64,000 nt of DNA. Origin: Hyphomicrobiales bacterium. Lineage in GTDB: Bacteria; Pseudomonadota; Alphaproteobacteria; Rhizobiales; Rhizobiaceae. Where the stretch lies: NCBI GenBank assembly GCA_900466575.1, contig UBMP01000020.1, forward strand, positions 186,001-250,000, in the 5' to 3' direction. A model generated the notes under the pieces. That model was not told the origin of the DNA and ran no database searches. It worked only from the letters and a program-made list of their open reading frames with translations. The stretch's first letter is position 1. The number at the start of each line of letters is the position of its first letter. Of the stretch, positions 36,230-44,537 are shown one piece after another. Position numbers and translations under genes: made by a program.

Positions 36230-37735
36230 ATGCTGACTGGCAAACACCTGATCGCTGGCGAATGGGTCAGTTCTGAAAAGACTTTCAATTCTGCCCCGGC
36301 CAAGGGCGAATCCCGCGCCTATTCCGACGGCGGCCCAGCCGAAGTGGATCGTGCCGCAAAGGCGGCCGAAGAGGCCTTCTGGTCCTACGGCTATTCGACC
36401 CGCGCCGAGCGCGCTGCCTTTCTGAACAAGATCGCCGACGAAATCGAAGCCCGCGCCGACCAGATCACCGAAATCGGCTCGTCTGAAACCGGTCTTCCGG
36501 AAGCCCGCCTGCAGGGCGAGCGCGGCCGCACGACCGGCCAGCTGCGCCTGTTCGCCAGCCATATCGAAAAGGGCGACTATCTCGACCGCCGCCACGATCC
36601 GGCGCTGCCGGATCGCCAGCCGCTGCCGCGTCCGGATATCCGTTTGATCGAGCGTCCCGTCGGGCCGGTTGCCGTCTTCGGCGCCTCCAATTTCCCGCTC
36701 GCCTTCTCGACAGCCGGCGGTGACACCGCAGCAGCCCTTGCGGCCGGCTGCCCGGTCGTCGTCAAGGGGCATCAGGCCCATCCGGGGACGGGCGAAATCA
36801 TCGCGCAGGCGATCGATGCGGCCATCAAGGCTTGCGGTATCCATCCCGGCGTCTTCTCGCTCGTTCAGGGCGTGACGCGCGAACTCGGCGCGGCCGTTGT
36901 CCAGCATCCGCTGATCAAGGCTGTCGGCTTTACCGGCTCGCTCGGTGGCGGCAAGGCTCTGTTTGACCTCTGCATGGCGCGTCCGGAACCGATCCCGTTC
37001 TTCGGCGAGCTCGGCTCGGTCAACCCGATGTTCGTGATGCCGAATGCCGCGGCCGCCCGCGCTGATGCGATTGGCAAGGGTTGGGCAGGTTCGCTTACCA
37101 TGGGGGCAGGGCAGTTCTGCACCAATCCTGGCATCTCGATCGTGGTCAAGGGCGAAAGCGCCGACGCCTACATCGACGCCGCCGTGAAGGGGCTCGAGCC
37201 CGTGGGCGCGCAGACCATGCTGTCCGACGGCATTGCCGAAGCCTTCCGTCGGGGCCGCGACAAGGTTCGCGCCACGGCCGGCGTTCGTGAAGTCCTGACA
37301 TCGGTTTGCAATCTGCGGAATGCGACGCCGTATCTCTACGTGACGACGGGTCAGGACTGGCTTGGCAATCATGTGCTCAGCGAAGAGGTTTTCGGGCCGC
37401 TGGGCATGGTCGTCGTTGTGAACGATTTCGACGAAATGCGTCAGCTCGCCTTGAGCTTCGCAGGCCAGCTCACCGCAACCATCCATATGGACTCCGCTGA
37501 CACGGCCGACGCGCAGAAGCTGATGCCAATCCTCGAACGCAAGGCGGGGCGAATTCTCGTCAACGGTTATCCGACCGGCGTCGAGGTTTGCGATGCGATG
37601 GTTCATGGTGGACCGTATCCGGCCACGACGAACTTCGGTGCGACCTCGGTCGGCACATTGTCGATCCGCCGGTTCCTGCGCCCGGTTTCGTACCAGAACA
37701 TGCCGGCAGAGCTTCTGCCGGAGGATCTGCGCTAG
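36230..37735 (+). CDS. 2-Oxoglutarate semialdehyde dehydrogenase (NADP+ aldehyde dehydrogenase)
   Basis: This is a 501-residue aldehyde dehydrogenase; the ATG at 36230 follows AAGGAG. PVGPVAVFGASNFPLAF and VVKGHQAHPGTGE form the cofactor site, GFTGSLGGGKAL the G-motif, FFGELGSVNPMF the catalytic Glu, and MGAGQFCTNPG the Cys nucleophile. This is the 'FGASNFP / GQFCTNPG' subclass described as ketoglutarate-semialdehyde dehydrogenase in arabinose and sugar-acid operons. It completes conversion to 2-oxoglutarate. A rho-independent terminator follows 28 bases after the stop. Confidence 0.9.
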   Translation: MLTGKHLIAGEWVSSEKTFNSAPAKGESRAYSDGGPAEVDRAAKAAEEAFWSYGYSTRAERAAFLNKIADEIEARADQITEIGSSETGLPEARLQGERGRTTGQLRLFASHIEKGDYLDRRHDPALPDRQPLPRPDIRLIERPVGPVAVFGASNFPLAFSTAGGDTAAALAAGCPVVVKGHQAHPGTGEIIAQAIDAAIKACGIHPGVFSLVQGVTRELGAAVVQHPLIKAVGFTGSLGGGKALFDLCMARPEPIPFFGELGSVNPMFVMPNAAAARADAIGKGWAGSLTMGAGQFCTNPGISIVVKGESADAYIDAAVKGLEPVGAQTMLSDGIAEAFRRGRDKVRATAGVREVLTSVCNLRNATPYLYVTTGQDWLGNHVLSEEVFGPLGMVVVVNDFDEMRQLALSFAGQLTATIHMDSADTADAQKLMPILERKAGRILVNGYPTGVEVCDAMVHGGPYPATTNFGATSVGTLSIRRFLRPVSYQNMPAELLPEDLR

Positions 37736-37762
37736 CTAGTCGCAAGGCCGAGAAAAGTTGTG

Positions 37763-37790
37763 AAAGGCGGGGCGGAAGCGTCCCGCCTTT
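37763..37790 (+). terminator. Rho-independent terminator of the arabinose operon
   Basis: AAAGGCGGG pairs with CCCGCCTTT across a 10-base loop and is followed by GTCGTCTT. It ends the chvE-to-aldehyde-dehydrogenase gene run. The 190 bases that follow, up to purU, contain a second imperfect hairpin (GACGAAAGAC / GTCTTTCCGTC near 37905-37940) but no gene. Confidence 0.75.
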
Positions 37791-37979
37791 GTCGTCTTAG
37801 CAGCCGATTGTCTGTTTTGCGACATTCCGAATGCGCCAAAGCGTGTCGGATGCGGAAGAGCCCGGGAGGGGCGTGGAACGATACCAATTGCACATGCCGA
37901 ACGGAACGACGAAAGACCTTGAAGTCTGCGTCTTTCCGTCTAGAGAAGGATCGGCGGAGAAGAAGAGGGGCTTTCGGAC

Positions 37980-38864
37980 ATGAACAATTACGTTCTCACC
38001 GTTTCGTGCAAATCGACCAGGGGCATTGTCGCGGCAATCTCGGGCTACCTGGCCGAGAAGGAATGCAACATCGTCGATAGCTCCCAGTTCGATGCACTGG
38101 ATACCGGCAAGTTTTTCATGCGCGTCTCCTTCGTCTCCGAAGGCGGAATCAGCGGCGACGAACTCCGCAAGGGCTTCAAGGCTGTTGCCGACAAATTCGC
38201 TATGGATTGGGAAATCCACAGCCCCGAACAGCGCGTCAAAGTCATGCTGATGGTCTCACGCTTTGGACACTGCCTCAACGATCTCCTTTATCGCTGGAAG
38301 ATCGGTGCGCTGCCAATTGACATTGCAGGTGTCGTTTCTAACCATTTTGACTATCAGAAGGTTGTCGTGAACCACGACATTCCCTTCCATCACATCAAGG
38401 TGACGAAGGAAAACAAGCCGCAGGCCGAGGCCCAGCTTATGCAGGTCGTGGAGCAGTCGGGCACGGAACTCATCGTTCTGGCGCGCTATATGCAGGTTCT
38501 CTCCGATGATCTCTGCAAGAAAATGTCGGGCAAGATCATCAACATTCACCACTCCTTCCTGCCGTCGTTCAAGGGTGCAAACCCTTACAAGCAGGCCTAT
38601 GAGCGCGGCGTGAAGCTGATCGGGGCAACGGCGCATTACGTCACCGCCGACCTTGACGAAGGCCCCATTATCGAACAGGACATTGTCCGCATTACGCACG
38701 CGCAGAGCGCGGACGATTACGTTTCGCTCGGTCGCGATGTGGAAAGCCAGGTGCTGGCGCGGGCCATCCATGCCCACATCCATCACCGCACCTTCATCAA
38801 CGGCAACCGGACCGTTGTTTTCCCGGCAAGCCCGGGTTCCTACGCGTCCGAAAGAATGGGCTGA
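37980..38864 (+). CDS. purU: Formyltetrahydrofolate deformylase
   Basis: This 294-residue enzyme hydrolyses 10-formyl-THF to formate and THF, regenerating free folate during one-carbon flux. It has an N-terminal ACT domain (YVLTVSCKSTRGIVAAISGYL; residues 1-80, broken motif YVLTVSCKS) and a formyltransferase-like catalytic domain with VVNHDIPFHHI, LARYMQVLS, INIHHSFLPSFKGANPY (catalytic Asn/His) and TADLDEGPIIEQD (Asp). It is six bases from folD on the same strand and the pair is commonly linked in alphaproteobacteria using methylated compounds. The 190-base leader is unusually long and structured. Confidence 0.93.
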   Translation: MNNYVLTVSCKSTRGIVAAISGYLAEKECNIVDSSQFDALDTGKFFMRVSFVSEGGISGDELRKGFKAVADKFAMDWEIHSPEQRVKVMLMVSRFGHCLNDLLYRWKIGALPIDIAGVVSNHFDYQKVVVNHDIPFHHIKVTKENKPQAEAQLMQVVEQSGTELIVLARYMQVLSDDLCKKMSGKIINIHHSFLPSFKGANPYKQAYERGVKLIGATAHYVTADLDEGPIIEQDIVRITHAQSADDYVSLGRDVESQVLARAIHAHIHHRTFINGNRTVVFPASPGSYASERMG

Positions 38865-38870
38865 TTACCA

Positions 38871-39779
38871 ATGGTTCGACGGATCGAGGGAAAGTCGACG
38901 GCTGCTGCCGTCATCGACAAGGTGAAGGCAGAGGCTGTGCGGCTCGAGCGCGATCACGGCGTGAAGCCGGGTCTTGCCGTCGTGATTGTCGGCGAGGATC
39001 CCGCCAGCCAGACCTATGTCGCCTCAAAATCGCGAACTGCAAAAGAGTGCGGCTTTCACTCCGTGCAGCATTCGCTGCCGGAGGGTACCGCGCAGGCAGA
39101 TTTGGCCGCGTTGGTCGACAAGCTGAACGCTGACCCCACCATTCATGGTGTCCTCGTGCAGCTTCCGCTGCCCAAGGGGCTCGATTCCGATCCCATCATC
39201 CAATCCATCAGGCCAGAAAAGGATGTGGACGGTCTCCATGTGGTCAATGCCGGCAAGCTTGCAACCGGTGACCTGAAGACGGGCCTCATTTCCTGCACAC
39301 CGGCGGGCGCCATGATCATGGTGCGGATGGTTCATGGCCAGGACCTGTCCGGCCTTCATGCCGTGGTCGTCGGCCGCTCCAACCTCTTCGGCAAGCCCAT
39401 GGGGCAATTGCTTCTCAACGCGAACGCTACCGTTACGATGGCCCATTCGCGGACAAAGGATTTGGCGTCAGTTTGCCAAATGGCTGACATCCTTGTCGTT
39501 GCTGTCGGACGGCCGCAGATGGTCCGCGGCGATTGGGTGAAGCCGGGCGCAACCGTCATCGATGTGGGCATCAACCGCATCGACGCGCCGGAACGCGGCG
39601 AGGGCAAGACCCGCCTTGTGGGGGATGTCAACTATCCGGAAGCTGCTGAAGTTGCCGGTGCGATTACGCCTGTCCCAGGCGGCGTCGGCTTGATGACGAT
39701 TGCCATGCTCATGGCCAATACTGTCACGGCAGCCTATCAGCAGTCCGGCGTCGCTGCGCCCGATTTCGGCGCGCTCTGA
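38871..39779 (+). CDS. folD: Bifunctional methylene-THF dehydrogenase/cyclohydrolase
   Basis: This 302-residue enzyme interconverts 5,10-methylene-, methenyl- and 10-formyl-THF using NADP. The catalytic Tyr/Lys are in [15 protein letters not shown] (about 50), followed by [33 protein letters not shown], the cofactor loop [17 protein letters not shown] and [15 protein letters not shown]. Together with PurU it turns methylene-THF into formate plus THF. The genes form a two-gene unit that ends before a long inverted repeat. Confidence 0.94.
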   Translation: MVRRIEGKSTAAAVIDKVKAEAVRLERDHGVKPGLAVVIVGEDPASQTYVASKSRTAKECGFHSVQHSLPEGTAQADLAALVDKLNADPTIHGVLVQLPLPKGLDSDPIIQSIRPEKDVDGLHVVNAGKLATGDLKTGLISCTPAGAMIMVRMVHGQDLSGLHAVVVGRSNLFGKPMGQLLLNANATVTMAHSRTKDLASVCQMADILVVAVGRPQMVRGDWVKPGATVIDVGINRIDAPERGEGKTRLVGDVNYPEAAEVAGAITPVPGGVGLMTIAMLMANTVTAAYQQSGVAAPDFGAL

Positions 39780-39818
39780 AGACCGTCCTGGGCTTTTCGC
39801 ACATACCCGGATGTGCGC

Positions 39819-39855
39819 GAGCCCGGATAGTTATTGACTATAACTATCCGGGCTC
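39819..39855. repeat. Long perfect inverted repeat downstream of folD
   Basis: Fifteen-bp perfect arms (GAGCCCGGATAGTTA and its complement) surround TTGACTA. A smaller dyad (CGCACAT / ATGTGCG, 39798-39817) precedes it. It lies 40 bases after folD and could act as its terminator, but no T-run follows, and its loop and right arm form the -35 and spacer of the next promoter. An operator function is therefore at least as likely. Confidence 0.7.
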
Positions 39856-39862
39856 CTAAAAT
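39834..39862 (+). promoter_or_regulatory. Strong sigma-70-like promoter inside the inverted repeat
   Basis: TTGACT (39834-39839) and TAAAAT (39857-39862) are spaced by exactly 17 bases, close to consensus. The -35 falls in the loop and the spacer covers the right arm of the 37-base palindrome, so a dimeric repressor bound there would block polymerase. Transcription would start about 20 bases before the amidohydrolase ATG. Confidence 0.6.
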
Positions 39863-39889
39863 CGATCGTGTCGAACTCGGGAGGAAGCC

Positions 39890-40762
39890 ATGATCGATCT
39901 CGCCAAGATCCGCGCCATTGATTTTCACACGCATGCCGAAGAGGCCTGCGGCTGTCATGCCGACGACGGATATGACGAACTGCAGACGACCATGGCCCGG
40001 TATTTCCGAGCCGCCTGGGAACATCCGCCGACAGTGCCGGAAACGGCCGAGCATTATCGCAAGCAGAACGTCGCCGCGGTCATTTTCCCTGTCGATGCCG
40101 AGCATGAAACGGGCTACCGTCGTTACAGCAACGAGGAAGTCGCAGAACTCGCGGCCGAGTATAACGATGTTCTGATTCCTTTTTCCTCCATCGATCCGCA
40201 CAAGGGAAAGATGGGCGTGCGCGAAGCGCGCCGCATGATCGAGCATTACGGCGTCAAGGGCTTCAAGTTTCACCCTACCTTCCAGGGCTTTTACCCGAAC
40301 GATCGGCTTGCCTATCCGCTTTATGAGGTTCTGGCAGAATACGGCGCCATTGCGCTCTTCCATACTGGCCAGACGGGGGTAGGTTCGGGGATGCGCGGCG
40401 GCAATGGCATGCGCCTGAAGTTCTCCAACCCCATCCATCTCGATGACGTGGCGGTCGACTTCCCGGACATGCCGATCGTTATGGCACATCCGTCCTTCCC
40501 CTGGCAGGAAGAGGCGCTGGCCGTCGCTAACCATAAACCGAATGTTTATATCGATATGTCCGGCTGGTCGCCGAAGTATTTCCCGCCGCTTCTCGTCCGC
40601 TATGCGAATACATTGCTGAAAGACAAGATGTTGTTTGGTTCAGACTGGCCTATGATTTCGCCCGAACGCTGGCTTGCCGACTTTGAAAAGATTGATATCA
40701 AGGACGAAGTTCGCCCTCTGATCCTGAAGGATAACGCGGCGAAACTCTTGAAACTGGCATAA
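39890..40762 (+). CDS. Amidohydrolase-2 family metal-dependent hydrolase
   Basis: This is a 290-residue TIM-barrel protein of the ACMS decarboxylase/resorcylate decarboxylase branch. Metal-site residues are seen in IDFHTHAEE (HxH), GFKFHPTFQGF (His), MAHPSFPWQEE (His) and FGSDWPMISPERW (Asp). Such enzymes hydrolyse or decarboxylate carboxylated, often aromatic or lactone-type substrates. Lactonase-like activity is also known in the superfamily, which matters because the arabinose operon upstream lacks a lactonase. The ATG follows GGGAGGAAGCC. The next gene is 65 bases downstream on the same strand. Confidence 0.8.
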   Translation: MIDLAKIRAIDFHTHAEEACGCHADDGYDELQTTMARYFRAAWEHPPTVPETAEHYRKQNVAAVIFPVDAEHETGYRRYSNEEVAELAAEYNDVLIPFSSIDPHKGKMGVREARRMIEHYGVKGFKFHPTFQGFYPNDRLAYPLYEVLAEYGAIALFHTGQTGVGSGMRGGNGMRLKFSNPIHLDDVAVDFPDMPIVMAHPSFPWQEEALAVANHKPNVYIDMSGWSPKYFPPLLVRYANTLLKDKMLFGSDWPMISPERWLADFEKIDIKDEVRPLILKDNAAKLLKLA

Positions 40763-40827
40763 AGTTCCGCCTGTTTCGAAAAATATATTTCTTGCCTGAT
40801 CTGCCTCTCGAAGGCAGAATTTAGGGC

Positions 40828-42366
40828 ATGTACGCATCGCACGGATTCCTGAGATCGGACATTGGTGACGTCGACGTGATCTTTCACGACGGGCTTTATC
40901 ACCTCTTTCACCTTGTCCTCCCCAATCACGATTTCATTGCCCATGCCGTCAGCTCTGACGGCATGTCATGGCGTCGCGTGAAGAACGCGCTGTTTGTCGG
41001 TGATCCGGGAAGCTGGGACGACGACATGCTGTGGACCATGCACGTCACGCCTGACCCGGATCGTCCGGATGAGTGGCGCATGTTCTATACCGGGCTTTCT
41101 CGGGCTGAATACGGACGTGTACAGCGGGTGGGACTAGCCCGTTCGAAAGACCTTTACCACTGGGAGCGCTGCGTCGATGCCAACTATCCGATCGAGATCC
41201 GCGGTCCATATTACGAATCGAGCGTGGATGAGGGGCGTCAGTGGGTAAGCTTTCGCGACCCCTTCTTCTTCATTGACGAGAATACAGGCGCGCGGTTGCT
41301 TCTGGCCTCGGGCCGGGTCAAGAACGGGCCGGTGATCCGGCGGGGCTGCGTGGCGATGGCGCGGGAGATCGCGCCCGACACGTTTGAATTTATCTCCCCG
41401 CTTCACAAACCCGGACTCTACGATGACGTCGAGGTTCCCAACCTTTTTTGGCTCGGTGATCGCTACTATCTGATCGGTTCGATCCGCGAGGATATCAAGA
41501 TCCATTACTGGTATTCTGAACGTCTGGAAGGTCCTTACGAGAACTTCTTCGAGAATGTTCTCCTGCCATTCGGCAATTATGCGGGAAGAGTATGCCATAA
41601 TGGCGGACGTCCCTTGTTGTTCTGCTTCTTTGCTCGCACAGAAATGATCAACGGGCGCGAGGTGACCAAGAAGGTTCTGCCGCCGCCAAAGGAACTGGTT
41701 CAAGGCCGCAGCGGCCGCCTTCGGCTGAAATCATCGAGCGCGTTCAATAACCTGGTGACGGGCTCGGAGAAGATTACGGCGGTGTCGCAATGCCGGTTCC
41801 TCTACGGTAATTCCCACGCGACGTTGAGTGACCGCGAAGAAGGGCTGAGCTTCGCCTGCCGTAGCGGATATGAGGCCGTGTTGTTGCCGGGGCGTCACGC
41901 CGACTTCCGACTGCGTTGCGTTCTGACCTTGCAAGGATCCGGAAAGTGCGGCCTGGTTTTGCGGACCAACGATGACGGTGACGGATATTATCTGGCGCTT
42001 GATCTCGTGAAGGGCGTGGCGCAAATCCGCGCCTGGGGAGCCAATCCGACGCCCGTTTTTGAACATTCCTTCCGTTACGATCCGCTTCAGGATGCGCATT
42101 TTCAGGAGGAGCAACGCGAAAGCTGGTCCGTGGAGGTCGTGGCGCACGGAATGTATATCGAGGTGTCCATCGGCGGCTATGTTGTGCTCAGTCTTGTTGA
42201 TGAAACATATGCTGAGGGGGCAGTGGGCTTCTACGCAGAGTCCGCCGCTCTGGGCATTACGGACCTTCAGATCGAAAGTCTGGCGAGGCCGGTGGCCGAA
42301 CATGCCTCCGAGATGGTTTATACCGCCACGCGACCGGACAACTCGGATCGGGAGGTGGCGCGTTGA
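40828..42366 (+). CDS. GH32-like beta-fructosidase
   Basis: This is a 512-residue protein with no signal peptide, so cytoplasmic. The five-bladed propeller motifs are GDVDVIFHDGLYHLFHL (nucleophile Asp), SFRDPFFF (RDP transition-state Asp) and DDVEVPNLFWLGDRYYLIG (acid/base Glu, replacing the usual EC-P). A C-terminal beta-sandwich (about 330-490) matches GH32 C-terminal domains. It should hydrolyse a fructofuranosyl bond. Its stop overlaps the ATG of a sugar-phosphate phosphatase followed by a mannosylfructose-phosphate-synthase-like gene, so mannosylfructose or sucrose is a plausible substrate. Confidence 0.78.
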   Translation: MYASHGFLRSDIGDVDVIFHDGLYHLFHLVLPNHDFIAHAVSSDGMSWRRVKNALFVGDPGSWDDDMLWTMHVTPDPDRPDEWRMFYTGLSRAEYGRVQRVGLARSKDLYHWERCVDANYPIEIRGPYYESSVDEGRQWVSFRDPFFFIDENTGARLLLASGRVKNGPVIRRGCVAMAREIAPDTFEFISPLHKPGLYDDVEVPNLFWLGDRYYLIGSIREDIKIHYWYSERLEGPYENFFENVLLPFGNYAGRVCHNGGRPLLFCFFARTEMINGREVTKKVLPPPKELVQGRSGRLRLKSSSAFNNLVTGSEKITAVSQCRFLYGNSHATLSDREEGLSFACRSGYEAVLLPGRHADFRLRCVLTLQGSGKCGLVLRTNDDGDGYYLALDLVKGVAQIRAWGANPTPVFEHSFRYDPLQDAHFQEEQRESWSVEVVAHGMYIEVSIGGYVVLSLVDETYAEGAVGFYAESAALGITDLQIESLARPVAEHASEMVYTATRPDNSDREVAR

Positions 42367-43100
42367 TGTCTGCGCGCTCGGATGAACAGTGGCTGATCGT
42401 CAGCGACATCGACGACACACTGACAGGTGACAGGGACGCGCTGGCGCATCTCTGGGCAACTATTCGTCCGCGTCACGAAAACATCCGTCTCGTCCTCAAC
42501 TCAAGCCGTCCTGCAGCTAGTGTTGACAGGACGATCGGCGATTATTTCCCGCCGGGCTTTGCGCCGGATGCAATTATAACCGGACTTGGCACGGAGATCC
42601 GGGTCGACGGCGTGTTCTTGCCCGATTGGTCCAGTCTCTTCGAGACGTGGCCGCGGCAGGAGATTGTCGATTGCGTTCTGCGTTTTGGCCACGAGCTCCA
42701 TGCCGATGAGTTCCAGACGCTTGGGAAAGCCAGCTTTTCCGTACCTGATCGAGGGGCCGTGGATACTCTCCTGGCAGCGCTCTCGGCGCGGGGGTTTCCC
42801 GTTCGGGCTCTTTATACGGGTGAGAGCGACCTCGACCTCATTGCACCGGACGCGGGTAAAGACCGGGCAATGACATTCCTTGCCCGGTACTTCGATGTGC
42901 CTCGGGGCAGGGTGGTTGCGGCGGGAGATTCCGGCAACGACCTTGCGATGTTCGAGGCTGCAGACCACGCCATTGCAGTTGGAAACGCTCGCCGGGAGCT
43001 GCGTCATGCCGCGCCGCGCTACAAGACCTATTTTGCCAGGGCGCCGCATGCTGCAGGCGTCCTTGAGGGGCTTCGGGCATTCGGTGTTCTGCCGTCTTGA
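42366..43100 (+). CDS. mfppB: HAD phosphatase, mannosylfructose/sucrose-phosphatase type
   Basis: This is a 244-residue class IIB HAD phosphatase of the sucrose-6-phosphate phosphatase family. Motif I is IVSDIDDTLTGD (nucleophile and acid Asp), motif II lies in LVLNSSRPAASV, the Lys is in GKASFSVPD, and motif IV is GDSGNDLAMFEAADHAIAVGNA. The neighbouring GT4 is most like mannosylfructose-phosphate synthase, so removal of phosphate from mannosylfructose-phosphate is expected, as for Agrobacterium MfppB. The ATG overlaps the GH32 stop by one base. Sucrose-phosphate is the alternative substrate. Confidence 0.78.
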   Translation: MSARSDEQWLIVSDIDDTLTGDRDALAHLWATIRPRHENIRLVLNSSRPAASVDRTIGDYFPPGFAPDAIITGLGTEIRVDGVFLPDWSSLFETWPRQEIVDCVLRFGHELHADEFQTLGKASFSVPDRGAVDTLLAALSARGFPVRALYTGESDLDLIAPDAGKDRAMTFLARYFDVPRGRVVAAGDSGNDLAMFEAADHAIAVGNARRELRHAAPRYKTYFARAPHAAGVLEGLRAFGVLPS

Positions 43101-43178
43101 TGCTGAGGGGCGGAACCTAGTCATCTGACAGACGTTGTGAATTCGGGTCACAGCTGTTGAACAAGAAGGAAAACGAAC

Positions 43179-44480
43179 ATGGCCGGACAACATGTCGGTT
43201 CGCTCCTGATGATTTCGCTTCATGGTTATGTTGCGGGTTCGCCGGAATTGGGGAAGCCGGATACGGGAGGCCAGGTGGTCTTCGTTCTGGAGCTTGCCAA
43301 GCGTTTCTCGCGCCTGGGATACCGGGTCGATGTGATGACCCGGCGTTTTGAGGATCAGCCCGCCGAGGATGAGATCAACGACAACCTCAAAATCATTCGC
43401 ATTCCATTTGGCGGTCGCGATTTCATCCGCAAGGAAGACATGCATGACTGGTATGGCGACTTCATTACCAACGCGCTCGCATATATCCGCAAACGCCAGC
43501 TTCATTACGACGTCATCAACTCGCATTACTGGGACGCAGGCGTCAGCGGGCAGAAAATCGCCGAGGAGCTGCAAATTCCTCACGTCCATACCCCGCATTC
43601 GCTGGGCTGGTGGAAGCAGCATGACATGGCCGGTGCGGATCCGGACGAGATCGCGGGCTACCGATTTGATGAGCGTATTCGCAGGGAATTTGTCCTCTAC
43701 CGCAGCTGCGACCATGTGATCGCGACAAGCGAGCAGCAGGTCGATCTAATCGCGGAGCAATATGAGCTTCCCCGTGATCATATCACCATGATCCCGCCCG
43801 GCATCGATGAGGGGCGCTTCACGCCGGCGACCCCTGACATGGTGCGCCGTGCGCGCGAGCGGCTCGGCGTGACGGAAAAGGACATCTATATTGTGGGTCG
43901 CGCCGCAGAGAATAAGGGCTATGATCTCGCGATCCACGCCATGGCGCATCTGAAACAGCTCCAGCCGGAAGCGCGACTGGTCCTGGCTGCAGGGGCCAAT
44001 TCGGACAGTGATGTCGCACTTCTTGATCAGTACAAGGCAATCGCCTCAGAAGTCGGGGTGGAGGACCGGATCGACTGGCGCGGCTATGTCGAAGACAAGG
44101 ACCTGGCAGACTGCTACCGGGCCCCTGGTGTCTTTGCCTTGCCTTCACGCTACGAGCCTTTCGGCATGACCGCGGTCGAGGCCATGGCCTGCGGTACGCC
44201 GACGGTCATGACAATCCATGGCGGGCTGCATGAGCAGATCGAGTTTGGACGGCATGCGCTGGTGGCCGATCCGAAGCGGCCGGAAGAGTTTGCAGCCGTT
44301 CTGAACCTGCCGCTGCAATATCCATGGATGCGCGAAACGCTTTCGGTGGAAGGCGCTCGCTTTGCTCGCCGCGCCTTCGGATGGACCGGCATCGCCCGCC
44401 GGACCATCAATCTATTCGAACATTTCCGCGGGAGGTATGACGCATACAAGGCGGAAGATCTGACTTCGCCAGCCGCTTAA
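43179..44480 (+). CDS. mfpsA: GT4 mannosylfructose-phosphate synthase-like enzyme
   Basis: This is a 433-residue GT-B glycosyltransferase of the sucrose-phosphate-synthase group. SLHGYVAGSPELGKPDTGGQVVFVLELAK (broken: SLHGYVAGSPELG, DTGGQVVFVLELAK) forms the acceptor/phosphate loop, HSHYW-like NSHYWDAGVSGQ and PHVHTPHSLGWWK follow, and the donor domain has the EX7E motif in YEPFGMTAVEAMACGTPTV. From memory it is closer to Agrobacterium MfpsA (GDP-mannose plus fructose-6-phosphate) than to cyanobacterial SPS, and the pairing with the phosphatase is the same. The product, mannosylfructose, is an osmolyte. The ribosome site AAGGAA is good, and a perfect palindrome follows. Confidence 0.8.
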   Translation: MAGQHVGSLLMISLHGYVAGSPELGKPDTGGQVVFVLELAKRFSRLGYRVDVMTRRFEDQPAEDEINDNLKIIRIPFGGRDFIRKEDMHDWYGDFITNALAYIRKRQLHYDVINSHYWDAGVSGQKIAEELQIPHVHTPHSLGWWKQHDMAGADPDEIAGYRFDERIRREFVLYRSCDHVIATSEQQVDLIAEQYELPRDHITMIPPGIDEGRFTPATPDMVRRARERLGVTEKDIYIVGRAAENKGYDLAIHAMAHLKQLQPEARLVLAAGANSDSDVALLDQYKAIASEVGVEDRIDWRGYVEDKDLADCYRAPGVFALPSRYEPFGMTAVEAMACGTPTVMTIHGGLHEQIEFGRHALVADPKRPEEFAAVLNLPLQYPWMRETLSVEGARFARRAFGWTGIARRTINLFEHFRGRYDAYKAEDLTSPAA

Positions 44481-44486
44481 GCAGAT

Positions 44487-44522
44487 ATGGTTAGATAATA
44501 GAAAATTCTATTATCTAACCAT
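44487..44522. terminator. 36-base AT-rich palindrome, bidirectional terminator
   Basis: Seventeen-bp perfect arms (ATGGTTAGATAATAGAA and its complement) are separated by only AA, seven bases after the mfpsA-like stop and 16 bases before the convergent xylG stop. Arms of A/T-rich composition in a convergent gap fit a two-way terminator. Cruciform formation or an operator role cannot be excluded. Confidence 0.65.
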
Positions 44523-44537
44523 TGCATGAGCTCTCGG

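Noticed and set aside
37860-37979. Possible ZTP (pfl-type) riboswitch before purU-folD
   Set aside because: A GGGGCGTGG segment resembles its 5' element and the downstream genes fit, but the conserved CCGCCTGGGC 3' element is absent.
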